A stretch of 64,000 nucleotides of DNA from Poronia punctata. Lineage: Eukaryota > Ascomycota > Sordariomycetes > Xylariales > Xylariaceae. Each line of letters opens with the position of its first letter. Within the stretch, counting starts at the first letter, position 1. Under the pieces are notes generated by a model. That model searched no databases and was not told the DNA's origin. It was given only the letters and a program-made list of their open reading frames with translations. The DNA lies in NCBI GenBank assembly GCA_022579005.1, contig MU401571.1, positions 50,160-114,159 on the forward strand, written 5' to 3'. Both the position numbers and the translations under genes were made by a program. Below, in pieces: positions 37,034 to 48,199 of this stretch.

Positions 37034-37567
37034 TATACTTCCGTTTATACCAGTCAAGATTCTCGCATATCTGACTGATAGAGACGAGGACGAGAACCCT
37101 TCATGGTACAATAGCTCGAATATTCGGGATAGAGGTTGTGGATGATACCTCCTTACGAACGGAATTTCTGTCCAAGTACTCGTACCTCTATGCACACCTG
37201 CTGGGGGTTAAATACAGGCGTTATTAATACCGGTGCAACAGTACTTTACTCACCCCTGTCTTGCTGTTCTTAGGCGGGATACAGCACGTTTAACTAGGCG
37301 CGTACCTGCCACTACAAGCCTATGCTGGGTTGCCTGTGGATACCAACTTTGATTTCAAACCCAAAAGTCAACATAGGATTTATGTGCATAGCGCAACACC
37401 ACGTCACATAATTGCACTCGGTCTTTTTGGTACTTGATTGCAAAGTCATACCCACCAGCCCCTGGCCGTGCTTCTACAAAACTTGGAATTCTGTCAAGAG
37501 CTTTCTCCGTTCTCCCAAATGACATGCCTTGGGTAGTATTAGAGTTTGGACTGTGTGCGTCATCGAA
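37034..37567. promoter_or_regulatory. shared divergent promoter region, Arp11-like / GEN1-like genes
   Basis: The two start codons face away from each other with 534 bp between them, so both promoters must lie here or overlap. One TACGAGTA complement sits at 37,177, within the likely 5' leader of the Arp11-like gene. No clear TATA box. Confidence 0.5.
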
Positions 37568-40320
37568 ATGGGAATTAAAGGGTGAGTGATAATATTCTCA
37601 CTTTAAGTTCAAGAGAACGCCACCGTCCTGGGTATACTAACATGGTCCAGAATATACAAGGAGATTGGCCCTGGCGAACGAATCTCTCTAGCAAAACTCG
37701 CTGTTCAGAAGCTTGAGGAATCTAAACGCCCTTTACGTATTGCTATAGATATCTCCATATGGCAGTTCCAAGTCCAGGCAGCGCGAGGTAAGCCCCGACT
37801 GAGGACAGAAATCCTATTTTATCCATGGTCTATCTAACATGCTCGACAACGACACGAATAGGTGGCTCCAATCCTGCCATTCGTACACTTTTCTACCGGC
37901 TACTTCGCCTACTTAGCCTGTCCATCCAGCCTATTTTTGTGTTTGATGGCCCAAACAAGCCAGTCTTCAAGCGGAATAAGCGGTCTGGCCGAGGTGATGG
38001 AGTGGCGTCGGCCATGGCTAAACGCCTGATCAGGCTTTTTGGGTTCGTGACCCACGACGCCCCTGGCGAGGCTGAGGCCGAATGTGCTCTCTTGCAACAA
38101 AAAGGCGTGGTAGACGCGGTGCTGAGCGAAGATGTCGACACCATAATGTTTGGTTGTACTAGGACGCTGAGGAATTGGTCTTCAGAAGGCACCAAGGGAT
38201 CCAAGACGCCGACCCATGTTTCCATGTACGAGAGCGAAGGGCTTGGCCTCGACCGCGAAGGCATGGTGCTTGTTGCCCTAATGAGCGGTGGCGATTATCT
38301 GCCCGAAGGGATTCCCGGCGCCGGTGTCAAGGTAGCTTGCGAAGCTGCGAGAGCCGGCTTCGGGACGTCCCTTTGCCAGCTCAAACGATCAGACAGCTCA
38401 GAACTGGCCAGTTGGAGAGAACGGCTGGCATACGAGCTGCGAGTTAACGAGAGCGGCTTTTTTAGAACGAAGCACAAAGCATTGAATATCCCTGCAGACT
38501 TTCCAAACATGGAAATTCTTAGGTACTACACCCATCCTGTAGTCTCGCCGGCGTCGACAGTGGAGAGATTGAAGCAGCAAAACTGGGACCGGCCGGTCGA
38601 GATACAAGGACTTCGCGAGTTTGTGCGCGAAACCTTTGATTGGAACTATCGGATAGGAGCAGTGAAGTACATCCGTGTCCTTGCGCCATGTCTTTTAGTA
38701 CACAAGCTCATGCAGCGGTCTACGACACGGTCGAGCCAGGCCGGGGACGCGATTGCAGTCGAACGAGGAGAACAGGAGCTCGTCCGGCGTATCAGTAGCC
38801 GCAGAGCCCATTTCAGCACAGATGCCACACCAGAACTACGTCTATCTTTCGTACCCACAAGCATAGTCGGCTATAATTTCCAGCAAGAGCCAGACGAGAT
38901 GATTGAATTTGGACGCGACGGCATAGCACTCAATAGCGATGATGATATAGAAGAGCTACAGGAGGAAGCAGCGGATGGCGAATTCGGTACCAAATCCGGG
39001 CCAAAAAAACGATTCAGCCCGACCGAGCCAGATTCACTTTGGGTGCCAGAAAAGATCGCTGAACTGAGCATACCTTGTATGGTTGAGCGATGGCGCCAAA
39101 CACAATCCGCAAAGACCATGGCCCGCTCGAAAGCTAAACCCAAGCCTTCGAGTCGGATGCCCAAAACTGGAGGAACACCTGCTGAGTCCCTGGACAAATT
39201 CGTCAGAGTCAGCAAGAACATTACGCCCCAAGCCACAAAAGTCCCAGATAGGGGAAAAGCAGCAGAGCCTCTGGAAAGGTTGCGGGCGTCGCCTTTCCCA
39301 ATTGGCAACACGCGAGATGTCTTCCCTACGTCTTCGCAAGCCAGCTCAACAGCTCCTTCTCCGCTCCCACCTAGCCAGGCCTCACAAAAAGCCCGCACGA
39401 CAAGACCAAGTAAGCCTTCCACGTCTAAACCTCGAGCCAGAAAGGAAATTCCGGAGGCGCCCAAGGCAGACAGAAATACCAATCCCTGGACTATCGCTAG
39501 CTCACAAGCCAGTCCCAGGATTACCACCAGATGCACTAAATCTGCCAAGATTTCCGAACCGATCCTTATATCCTCTAGCCCACCTACGTCACCTACGTCG
39601 TCTCCCAAGGCTCCTGTTTCCTCTGTAAGGAGTACCAGGAATGACCATAGTCGAAACACATCGGGTCTATTCCCGACACAACCATCGAGCCGGACTAAAA
39701 GGCGGTCTTTAACACCACCCACTGCTACTTTAGGCGAGCCTGAGTCCGCGGGTGGTAGTGTTGCTCAAGACTCAAGTCCGGTCTTGACACATTTGAAAAA
39801 GTCGCAGAAGAAACTGTCTAGGACGGAGTCATTACCTGTAGCTCCAAGCCCAAAACAAGCTCCGAGGCGAACAGGGGGATTATCACGAGCTCAAACGGTC
39901 GCAACTGATATCCTAGAGGAGGATGGGAGTGACGATGACTACGACCTACCCCCTCTCAGCAGCTTTTTAGGCAGAATTCCCGGTGAAGGGAAGAAAGATT
40001 CAAATAACCCTACCCCAATCCGAACCAACAGCTCGAAGCCTAGGCCGGAGAAGATGGCCGGTGGTATAGGCGAGAAGGAGGGAAAACCAAAGGAAAAGCA
40101 AACCACTTTAAACAAGACGCTCGGCACTAGGACGACAAAATTATATATTCCGCGCAAGAGCGAACCGGGCTTCTTCAAAGAAGTCGAAGTCAGCGCCGAG
40201 GAAGCTGATGCCCTCAAAGAAGAATATGCAAAGGACGGCAGCGGCAACGGCAATAGTAGACGGACAGGCGTCTGGAGAAGAAGTGATGTCCAATACATTG
40301 ATTTGACGGCCGAGGATTGA
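37568..40320 (+). CDS. XPG/Rad2-family structure-specific endonuclease, GEN1/Yen1-like Holliday junction resolvase
   Basis: Three exons, 37568-37581, 37651-37787 and 37862-40320, give 869 aa. The first exon is only 14 nt and encodes M-G-I-K-G; introns have donors GTGAGT and GTAAGC. The nuclease core is complete: D38 (A-I-D-I-S), D79 (F-V-F-D-G-P-N-K-P), E120 and E122 (P-G-E-A-E-A-E-C), D141 and D143 (S-E-D-V-D-T) and D195 (S-G-G-D-Y-L-P-E-G), followed by the helix-hairpin region I-P-G-A-G-V-K. A second globular part extends to about residue 350. The long Ser/Pro/Lys-rich tail with several SP/TP sites is probably disordered, as in Yen1/GEN1, where phosphorylation controls activity and nuclear entry. 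The size and the absence of an FEN1-type PIP end favour GEN1/Yen1 over FEN1 or EXO1. Confidence 0.9.
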
Positions 40321-41163
40321 AACGAAACAGTCCATGTGGCTCTTTTTTGTCCAAGTCCATCATGATGATATATATACGAAAACTGTCTTTTTTTTTTTTT
40401 TTTTTACCATCTTGATGGTATGGTTTAAGTTAAGCATTGTATGGTGTTTAAGGAAAATGGGGAAGGAAGTTCAGATTCAAGGTCATCTGTTTACCTTTCC
40501 CAGGAAAGGAATGTGTTGGGAGAAAGGCGTTTTGGGAGAAAGGCGTTTTGGGAGGTGATGGACAGAAATGATGGGAATATATCTCTCTGATGATGAAACG
40601 ATGACTAAGGAATGATAAAAAACTCTTTATGTATTCATCTCACTGATCTCCATGCATACCATACACCTCTTACTTGATTACCTACTGCTGCGGTCATAAA
40701 TGTTTGATTATTTACCCATGTATTCCAACTTTGAAGTAATCGGGAATACGCTGAGAACATGGAGAAATGCCGTAACTTGTAGGTTACCCCGTCCCTTACT
40801 TGGTCTGCCTACCGTACCTAGATATAGATAGGCAGCAGGCTCACACGGGCATAGGCTAGACAGCATAGCAACATATCATTATTATCCTTTTCCTTGATCT
40901 CATTTTAATTGTGTGAAACACTAGTATTTGATATGTAACTACCTATGTAGGTACAAAACAAAGAATATGCGAAACAGAAGGGGGTATCGTATCCAACTTC
41001 CAAACAACCTGCACAACCACCAAAAAGTATAAAAGGCCCGTGCTGCCACCTGTCCACATCGATATCGTAATCATCATAAAACAGCATATAGGGCCCTCCT
41101 TGTTAAAATTGCAAGTTGCATCATGCCCTTTTCCTTTCTTCTTTTCTGCGCAAGACCCAGATT
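40321..41163. other. convergent intergenic region
   Basis: About 840 bp between two 3' ends (GEN1-like rightward, BTB leftward). It contains a T-rich run at about 40,388-40,406 and a 17-bp direct duplication (TTTTGGGAGAAAGGCG-type) at about 40,519-40,553. No gene seen. Confidence 0.5.
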
Positions 41164-42855
41164 TTAGTCACCATCCCATGGAAGATCTCTCTCTTGCACC
41201 TGGATGCAGGTGAGATAATTCATGGTGCCGGGTGGAGGGTCGTTGGTTCCGTTTGCAACCCTGTCAAGTTCCAGCTCGAGACCAGTTCCCATCAATGGAC
41301 GTACAATGTCGCGAGCTGCGCGCTTAAGCTCCTCGATGCGTTTCTCAAATCGTCTCAAGTTGTCCCGAGAATACAACTCTGGCGTAAGCTTCAGAAAGCG
41401 CTTGCACTCGTCGTGACCTAAATAGCTGGATCCCGATGCCGAGCCTAATGTGCGATACGTCCGGCCCACGGCTGCGAGGGAAGGAAAGGTTGTCGTCGGT
41501 ACCACTGTGTTGGGTGCAAGGGGCGGTGGCAATCTGCTTCCGCCATCACGAGAATGACGGCTACCGCTACTATTATAATTCCTCGAAGGGGCAGACGGAG
41601 GGCGCACCGTGGGTGGCGGGCTGGTATTATCAGCCAGCCACTGTCGAAACAGAGAGACGGCGAGCCAGTCGAGGTACGAGGTGTGCGGACCAACCCTCTC
41701 ACCTCGGGAATTCGTGAGGCTGAGTCTGAATAACCTTCCCTCGACCCGGCTGACAATCTCCTCGAGCTCCTCGACTTTGTCTTCGATGATTTCGAGCACG
41801 ACCTTGGGGAACGAAGTGCGGATACTGCGCTCTCCAGCTGGCCACTGCCCTACGACATGAATCAAAGCCTCTTGGAATATCACCTTGCTACGACTGAGGT
41901 ATCCCAACCGAAGATAGCTGACCGGGTATTTGGCAATCTGCTTCCAGAGACGGCCTTGAAACTGTAGCAAGTGATGGTCGACTCGCGGTCCTACAACGGC
42001 GAGCGCATCGTACTGATCCGCCAGAGATAGTAGTGACTTGCACTGGACATAGGCATCAGGGATGCTGATCCCATCAAGTATCGGGGGGTAATTGTAAAAA
42101 ATTCGGAAGAGGTTGTCGTAGTCTCGAAGCAGGTCTGCAGCGGCCTGCGAAAGTGGTGGTCCGTCAACAGTTTCCGTCTTTGAGGGTGTGAATGACAGGT
42201 TTGCGACAGAGCGAAAGAAGGAACTCGTTGAGTGCGTAGAGGCGTGGCTCCCTTTTCTGCGCGACACAGTTGCGCTGGTTGGACTGGTGCCACCACCGAA
42301 TAGAGAAGTCGACTTCGGTTGCAGCTTCTGATCCTTCATACTCGTATTGTCTTCCATGTTAGCATCCTTCTGCACCAGCATCGGTATATCATTTCCGTCC
42401 ACGCCTGGGTCTAGCTCGTAACGCCACCGCCTCCTAGGCCCAGGCGACGCCGCCGCCGGTCTTGCTACCTCGCCGCCACCATGATGACTGCCTGTTTCCT
42501 CCCCTATCCTAGAAAGCTCCCTCGAGGACGGCTCTGGAAGAGCTGGTGCGCCGGCTTTGGACCATTCAAGGCTAGTACTCGCTTCGAAAAAACCAGAACA
42601 CCTTGTCAGAGTATGTCTGTGAAGCAAATATCTATTGATCTTGCCGCCCGCAGATATTATGATTTCGACGTCGCCCGAGTGATTGAAAATTGGAAACTCG
42701 TTTTGCGGAACGTATGAAGTACCGCCGGCGTACGAGCGGTTGTAACGCCTACTACGGGTCGACGCATGGTGGCGGGATGCGCTGCGGGCAGAAACGACCG
42801 AGGAGGGCCCGCGTAGGGCAAGGGGAGCGTCGTTGTAATCGGGTTGCGAGACCAT
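41164..42855 (-). CDS. BTB/POZ domain protein of unknown role
   Basis: Single-exon gene, 563 aa. The N-terminal 60 residues are Ser/Arg-rich. A BTB/POZ fold begins near residue 62 (D-V-E-I-I-I-S-A-G-G-K, then Y-L-L-H-R-H-T-L-T-R-C-S-G-F-F). It is interrupted by a low-complexity insert of about 150 residues and then continues (L-F-R-I-F-Y-N-Y-P-P, L-L-S-L-A-D-Q-Y-D-A). A helical region resembling fungal BTB-adjacent sequence follows, and the C-terminus is Pro/Ser-rich. No kelch, MATH, zinc-finger or BACK repeat is evident. BTB domains usually mediate dimerisation or Cul3 binding; which applies here is not shown by the sequence. The start ATG at 42855 is the first in frame. Confidence 0.83.
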   Translation of the reverse strand: MVSQPDYNDAPLALRGPSSVVSARSASRHHASTRSRRYNRSYAGGTSYVPQNEFPIFNHSGDVEIIISAGGKINRYLLHRHTLTRCSGFFEASTSLEWSKAGAPALPEPSSRELSRIGEETGSHHGGGEVARPAAASPGPRRRWRYELDPGVDGNDIPMLVQKDANMEDNTSMKDQKLQPKSTSLFGGGTSPTSATVSRRKGSHASTHSTSSFFRSVANLSFTPSKTETVDGPPLSQAAADLLRDYDNLFRIFYNYPPILDGISIPDAYVQCKSLLSLADQYDALAVVGPRVDHHLLQFQGRLWKQIAKYPVSYLRLGYLSRSKVIFQEALIHVVGQWPAGERSIRTSFPKVVLEIIEDKVEELEEIVSRVEGRLFRLSLTNSRGERVGPHTSYLDWLAVSLFRQWLADNTSPPPTVRPPSAPSRNYNSSGSRHSRDGGSRLPPPLAPNTVVPTTTFPSLAAVGRTYRTLGSASGSSYLGHDECKRFLKLTPELYSRDNLRRFEKRIEELKRAARDIVRPLMGTGLELELDRVANGTNDPPPGTMNYLTCIQVQERDLPWDGD

Positions 42856-45759
42856 GAATACGGAGTGCAGCTATTAAGCCGTAAAATAAAGGTATGAAGA
42901 GAGGAATAATAACATCAGTGTGCGAGGTAATACGAGATTCCAAGCCTCGGTCTTTGGAGTTGGGAAACCAGATCCAAAATTGTCAAGGTATCGTATAGGA
43001 TAGCTGATAGGTACCGATCTTGAAATTGTGACACAGGCCCAAGCTTAAACCTCCTAGCGCCGGCTTATGTGCAGATAAGCGACGATGTGAGGGAAAGGAG
43101 GAATAAAGAAGAAATAGAAAGATTGCGGTTGCGGTTGCGGCGTCAACACCGTCGCGTGCACGACCAGCGTGTAAATAGATGGCGGACAGGATGGAATTGG
43201 TTGCGTTGAAGGATAACCCAATAGGTGGTAAGGTATAATCCGTCTCCCCCCGCTGGCCCCGGTCGTTGCGTTGCGTCACTGGTCAGGTCTAACCAATGTA
43301 GGCACCTAAAGAGAAGCTAACCTAGGCGAGTGTTTTGGCGTGTACGAGCACCTATGTCCCGAACCCGATCGCAAAAGTTGAAGCCAACAATGACCTGAGC
43401 AGGACCAGTGCAATATGCAACTTTGATGGAAATCTGAAGCTTTCTTCGTTCTAACCTAGAAATAAAATTAGCCCGTGCGTCTCTGTTCGTTCTTATCTAT
43501 CTGTAAGCGCATTCTGATAATAAGCAGTTGCCGGATTCTGCCTGCTTCCCCGGTATTGAAGGTTCAGCACTTGGGATGTAACATACTTGATAAACTGTAC
43601 CGATATAATGGCAATTGAACGTCCTTACCTCTTCGCTTGTAGGCTCCCTTTCTAGACCACCTCCTACGAGAGGTACCTGCCTGATATGCAGTCTAGGATA
43701 GAGATGCAGGTCTAGCAATTCGAGATAGGTACCTAATATGGCGGCAATTGTAGACGTTCCTACATAAACCTAATACACGAGTAAAACCTTTTGTTTGAGG
43801 TATAAAACTGGGCTACCTAGTTGAGGCCGCCGGTCCACTGGTCCAGCTGTGCAACTTTATTAGTGAATGTCGCTAAAACCGTGAAGTGCCAATGAGTACA
43901 TGAAGTTCCTGCGGACTAGCCACTCAATTGCCAATTGCACGATTTGAACTGAAGGCAGTAATTGCATGCGGATCTTAGAGGTAGGACGGAGTCAAACTGG
44001 TTATATTGGTGTTGAAATACTGAGAGAGATCTTGAACATACATGTAGACAAGGAAATCCCGGGCCTTGCCAAAGTCAACAAATGGTTACTCCTACGTATA
44101 TTCCCTTTCTTTCCTTCTTCTTGTTTTATCAGGTCCCTAGACCTTTGGGTGTGTTGTACGTGTGGGTATGGGCAAGGTCGGAATGCAGCTCATTCGAGGT
44201 TTTTCTTCGTGGATTGGACTGGTTTCGAGGCTATATGCTCTACGTTTGCCACAGCCAGAGAAGATCCAGGTTGCACTTTCGTTACCCAATGTGGTTTCGA
44301 GCCTCAACTGTTTGTAGGCGGGCGTCTTTTTCAACTGTACGAGTAAGGGACACAACCCTCTCAGCAAGATTCGATGTTGCAATAAAGTAGGTCGGCCCAA
44401 TGTGTTGTTCTAATAATATGCCGACATAGGACCAAACAAAGAGATAATAAAAATAATTTAATTTGACGAATGCATTAGCAGCATTCCAGAGTGACAATAT
44501 GTACGGTTGCGCATGAGAATACCTAGGTCTAGTAGTGTAGGTAAGTAGGTGGTAGTATTGCCCCCAACCGAACAATCAGAATGCCCTCAAATAAAACGTA
44601 AATCAACGCCTGTACTATATATATGGATATATATTTATATACTTCTTGAAAAGTACGCAAGCCATGTATATAACCTCATTCAATTGTTTGTCCGGGTTTT
44701 TCTATCTAGGTAGTTTATCTCCACATGACACAAAGAAGAGCAAACTCGTAACAAGATGCAGTCTTGCTCTCTCAATGAATGGACGTCGGACAACAACAAA
44801 GCCACTAGTTCGAGTCCGATTCGTATGGACAAAAAAGCAGGGTATCTGTCATAACTAATGCAGGACATACCTCGTCATCCCGTATTATCGCTGTAGAACC
44901 TGTTATTTATGAAGTTCCATGTCCGTCATGTTACAGAATACGTCTAGATGGTCTTTAGAAAAAAAGAGCGGCTTACTGGTTGCAGCGATCGGTTAACGGG
45001 AGAACTGGGAGTACCCTATCAAAGCCCTTAGATACAGGCACCTATGCTATTATTCACTCAAGCCCCTCTTATATCAACTTTGTACGAGTATTGATCTGGT
45101 TAGTCTGTTCAAGCCTGGGAGTGCATGGCGACCACTTACCAACCAGTCGATCCCAGTCGACGAACCGCCGCCCAAGTTGGTTGGCCAAAAGAGCCACTTT
45201 CAGTTCAGAGGGAGGATTCTAATCACCATGCTACTCGTACATGCAACAAAGCTGGAGGGCTGGCTTTGGTGGCCGGTGGGGACACGTTCTATCAGCGGCA
45301 GACTAGGGGGTTCAAAGCCATCCATCACCCGCCACATGGTCACCACGGTCCACGGCCACCACCTATTAAGCGCTACCCTAATTACTTATTTGCCAACTCA
45401 CATTTATATAGACAGGTCGAGGGAAACTTCACTTGAAAGACTAATCTCATTCGAGGCTACTCAGTTACGGCCAAATACCGGACATCTCTGGATCAATAGT
45501 AAATATAAAATTTCTGCTGTAATAGCATGTCCCTATTATACAAGTTCACCTTTAGTTGATGAAGAAAAGCGCCGATACGCCGGTTCCTGTTGTTACGCCC
45601 AGTAGCCGTCTGGGGTGAAATAATTTTGTGTTGCCGTCGATTGGCAAAGCCTTGCCCGGGTTGTCGGTCCCAGTTCCCACGGAGCCCCCAAGATATTCCC
45701 CAAAGCAACGCTGTTATGTCTCACCAACTCGCACCGAGGTCAAGTGTGTACCTCACCGC
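42856..45759. other. long intergenic region
   Basis: About 2.9 kb. No supportable gene: open frames of 80-140 codons (for example 43,966-44,346 and 45,125-45,605 on +) show no domain and overlap one another in several frames. It holds TACGAGTA or its complement at 44,338, 45,083 and 45,232, AGGTACCT at 43,671 and 43,727, and a TA-rich stretch at about 44,615-44,642. Confidence 0.5.
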
Positions 45760-46710
45760 CTAGCTCATATCCATCTCGACTACTGCCGGCTCTGGCGAGG
45801 CAGACATATCGAAAGGCCGGGGGGATTCTGCAGCGGTCATTACATCCTGGCCCTCAAAGACTGGCGGGTTGGATTTCAGATTGGTAAGGGTTTGGCCGAC
45901 GTCTTTGCTAACGAACTGTCCCTGGCGCAGGTTTTCGGCAAACAAGAAGAACCCTTCGTTGGCTTCAACAAGATAGGATTGAAGACCCTTGCTCTCCAAT
46001 TGAATTCGAGCGTTGGTTACGGGGAAGTGGTTTTCGATATAGCGGGCCCAGCCGCGGGCTGCAGCTTGGATGTGCTCGTCTTCACTAATGCGTCTCCACC
46101 CGATACCAAGATGGAGTGTGAAGTTATCAACAATCGGTTGGCCGCCGATGTTGGTAGATAGCCCAGGCGTGGATGTTGATGGGTTGACTTCGCGAATGGG
46201 ACTAGTGCGAGGCGCTTGGGTCTCGGCCTCGGCCAGAGCGACTACGTTCAGGTCGAGCCGTTGAGATTTGTGACTCCGGAGTGAGGGCCGTGCTTGTTGA
46301 TCGACGGCCCGGGCCTCCTCGTTTTTGCGCTTCTCTTCAGACGTGGCCTTCTCTTCCAACCAAGTGCCAGATTGACTACCTGCACTTGTAACATACGAGG
46401 ACGGAGACTTGATCAGAACCATGCCCTCGCCATAGACCCATTCGTCTTCCGGCTCCTTGACCGGCTCAATTGTTGCGAGCTTCGCTTCTTCTACGTCGAG
46501 ATTGACGCCTGCTTCGTCTCTGGAGCGTTTGCGGCCAGCGGTCGAGGAAGGAGTGGCCATACTGGGAGACCGACGTGGTGTGGCTCCCCAGGAATGCATG
46601 CGGCCCAGGGGAGAGGATTGGTGTGAATAGGGAGACAACCCAAACGTGCTTTGGGGTACACTTGAGGCCATGGTGAGAACAGGAGAAGATGTGCGCTCGA
46701 AGAAAGACAT
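45760..46710 (-). CDS. conserved fungal protein of unknown function
   Basis: Single open frame of 316 aa. The N-terminal half is Ser/Pro-rich and disordered, with a possible nuclear localisation signal (G-R-K-R-S-R-D-E). The C-terminal half looks globular: N-F-T-L-H-L-G-I-G-W-R-R-I-S, E-H-I-Q-A-A-A-R-G-W-A-R-Y-I-E-N-H-F, then S-Y-L-V-E-A-N-E-G-F-F-L-F-A-E-N-L. That tryptophan-rich helical segment feels conserved in ascomycetes, but I cannot name a family. A second ATG lies 13 codons in. Just before the first ATG the minus strand reads CTAAC then CAG, which looks like a branch site and acceptor, so a 5'-UTR intron is possible. Confidence 0.75.
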   Translation of the reverse strand: MSFFERTSSPVLTMASSVPQSTFGLSPYSHQSSPLGRMHSWGATPRRSPSMATPSSTAGRKRSRDEAGVNLDVEEAKLATIEPVKEPEDEWVYGEGMVLIKSPSSYVTSAGSQSGTWLEEKATSEEKRKNEEARAVDQQARPSLRSHKSQRLDLNVVALAEAETQAPRTSPIREVNPSTSTPGLSTNIGGQPIVDNFTLHLGIGWRRISEDEHIQAAARGWARYIENHFPVTNARIQLESKGLQSYLVEANEGFFLFAENLRQGQFVSKDVGQTLTNLKSNPPVFEGQDVMTAAESPRPFDMSASPEPAVVEMDMS

Positions 46711-46984
46711 GATGATCTGTTCAGGTTAGATTTCAGGCGCGACACCAACGGCTATGATCAGATCAAGAGGGCTGTGGTTAGGGTTGTCAATAATGCTGCT
46801 TGATACGAGACGGGTAGGAGCTACAAGATGGGTTATCAAATGGTGGGCTAGTGAGACCGTCGGATCTGGGGATGATGATGTGCGTCGCCGGTTGGCGCAA
46901 GAGTGCGAGGTCGAGCGTATACCGCGGATCGTCAGTGACCTGTTAGACGGTACAAGAGGGAATACGGATTCGTGCCCCGAGGTT

Positions 46985-47220
46985 ATGGAGAACTCAAAGA
47001 TATAAGATGAGGATAGTGAGGAGTATGGCAGGTAAGATAGGATGCGTAGATATGTAGTAGATAGGGTGTAAGTCTTGGAGAAGGGTGGATGGAGCGATGG
47101 TGAGGATGAGAGATGGTATATGAAGGAGGGTCGGGAACAGGTGAAAGGTATGAATGGGAGAACGGAAAACAAAAAGCTGAGAAAATGGGGTTCGTGTATG
47201 ATGTTGGTGTGAAGAAGTAG
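46985..47220 (-). promoter_or_regulatory. pyrimidine-rich leader of the 45,760-46,710 gene
   Basis: Read on the minus strand this stretch is dominated by C and T, and it lies about 275-510 bp before the ATG. Such CT blocks mark transcription start regions in filamentous ascomycetes. The open frames it creates in several phases are compositional and are not called as genes. Confidence 0.5.
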
Positions 47221-47726
47221 TGTGTGAAAGCGAAGGGAGAAAGATGAGCAGGCAAAGCAAGTATGTAGCCGTAGGAAGCTTCGCATGCGCATCTGGTACA
47301 GGGACGCGAGGAACGGCAGACCAGGATCTGCGTAAGGGACGCACCGTGAATCAACTGTGCTATTTGTATATAAAAAGTATTCCCATACTGTACATTACTC
47401 GCTCAGACACTCCCGACGTGCATCTATCCAAGATCAGTTTACTCCAATTGGGACTATTCTCAGTTTAGCTTAGCCTCCTTGGTGAGGCTTGGCCAGGGCC
47501 CTTGAGACTGTCAGACCATTTGATGGCTTGATTGACAGATACCTAGTAGAACAGGACGAATCGGTATCGTACCTACCAAGTCTCCCCCCAGCCACCACTC
47601 TATGGTTTTGGTACCTTCCCGGAACACGTCCTCTTCCATTTCCTAGGTCTGGGCTGATACGATATGATAGGCTGTCATAGGGTGGAGAAGATGACCACAG
47701 ACCAACCTTCTAAATCAGAACCTTTA

Positions 47727-48199
47727 GCCCACCTACGTCTACCTTGAAAAATTCCTACATCTAAGGAGTTCTCTACTTAGGTCCCGATACTTAACGCTAG
47801 CATGCAGATCGCAACGCAGCGTCTTTTGCCTAAGTATTTAAAAGAAAAATAACATGACCTGCTATACTGCTATACCTGCTATAAGGTACCTGCTATACTT
47901 GCTATACCTGCTATACCTGCTATACTTGCTATACCTGCTATACCTGCTATACCTGCTATACCTGCTATACCTATTATACCTGCTTGCTTGCGCTTATACT
48001 TTACCTTTATATTATTTTTAAACATGTATATATACTTGCTTTAAGCGTAGGTACTACCTATATCAATCTAAAGTCATTAATCTTAAAGGTACATGCTAAG
48101 GCGCTGTACTATAGAAACATTTAAAGGGAGAGGGCTAACGTGCACTAAGTAGAGAAACTCCTTAGATGTAGGAATTTTTCAAGGTAGACGTAGGTAGGC
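47727..48199. mobile_element. MITE-like element with ~54-bp terminal inverted repeats and TA target duplication
   Basis: The left end (47,727-47,780) begins GCCCACCTACGTCTACCTTG and ends CTCTACTTAG. The right end (48,145-48,199) is its inverse complement except for one C/T change and one extra T. Dinucleotide TA flanks both outer ends (47,725-47,726 and 48,200-48,201), as for Tc1/mariner/Pogo-type elements. The 473-bp interior has no coding capacity and is AT-rich with a decamer minisatellite. I therefore call it a non-autonomous DNA transposon; the TA duplication is short and could be chance. Confidence 0.75.
47858..47983. repeat. decamer minisatellite (CCTGCTATAC)n
   Basis: About twelve tandem or near-tandem units of CTGCTATACC/T, with one interruption (AAGGTA) near the start, inside the MITE between its inverted repeats. 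Confidence 0.9.

Noticed and set aside
38871..39722. 283-codon minus-strand frame and other long frames inside the GEN1-like gene
   Set aside because: They lie antisense or out of phase within a gene with a complete nuclease core; shadows of its biased tail.
43966..45605. Several plus-strand frames of 80-142 codons
   Set aside because: Overlapping in multiple phases, no recognisable protein features, no splice logic.
46726..47354. Overlapping open frames of 116-188 codons on the minus strand
   Set aside because: They are open in several phases at once because the strand is CT-rich; this fits a promoter/leader, not a protein.
47858..47983. Regularly spaced repeats resembling a CRISPR array
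   Set aside because: Units are tandem with no unique spacers, and the organism is a fungus; it is a minisatellite.
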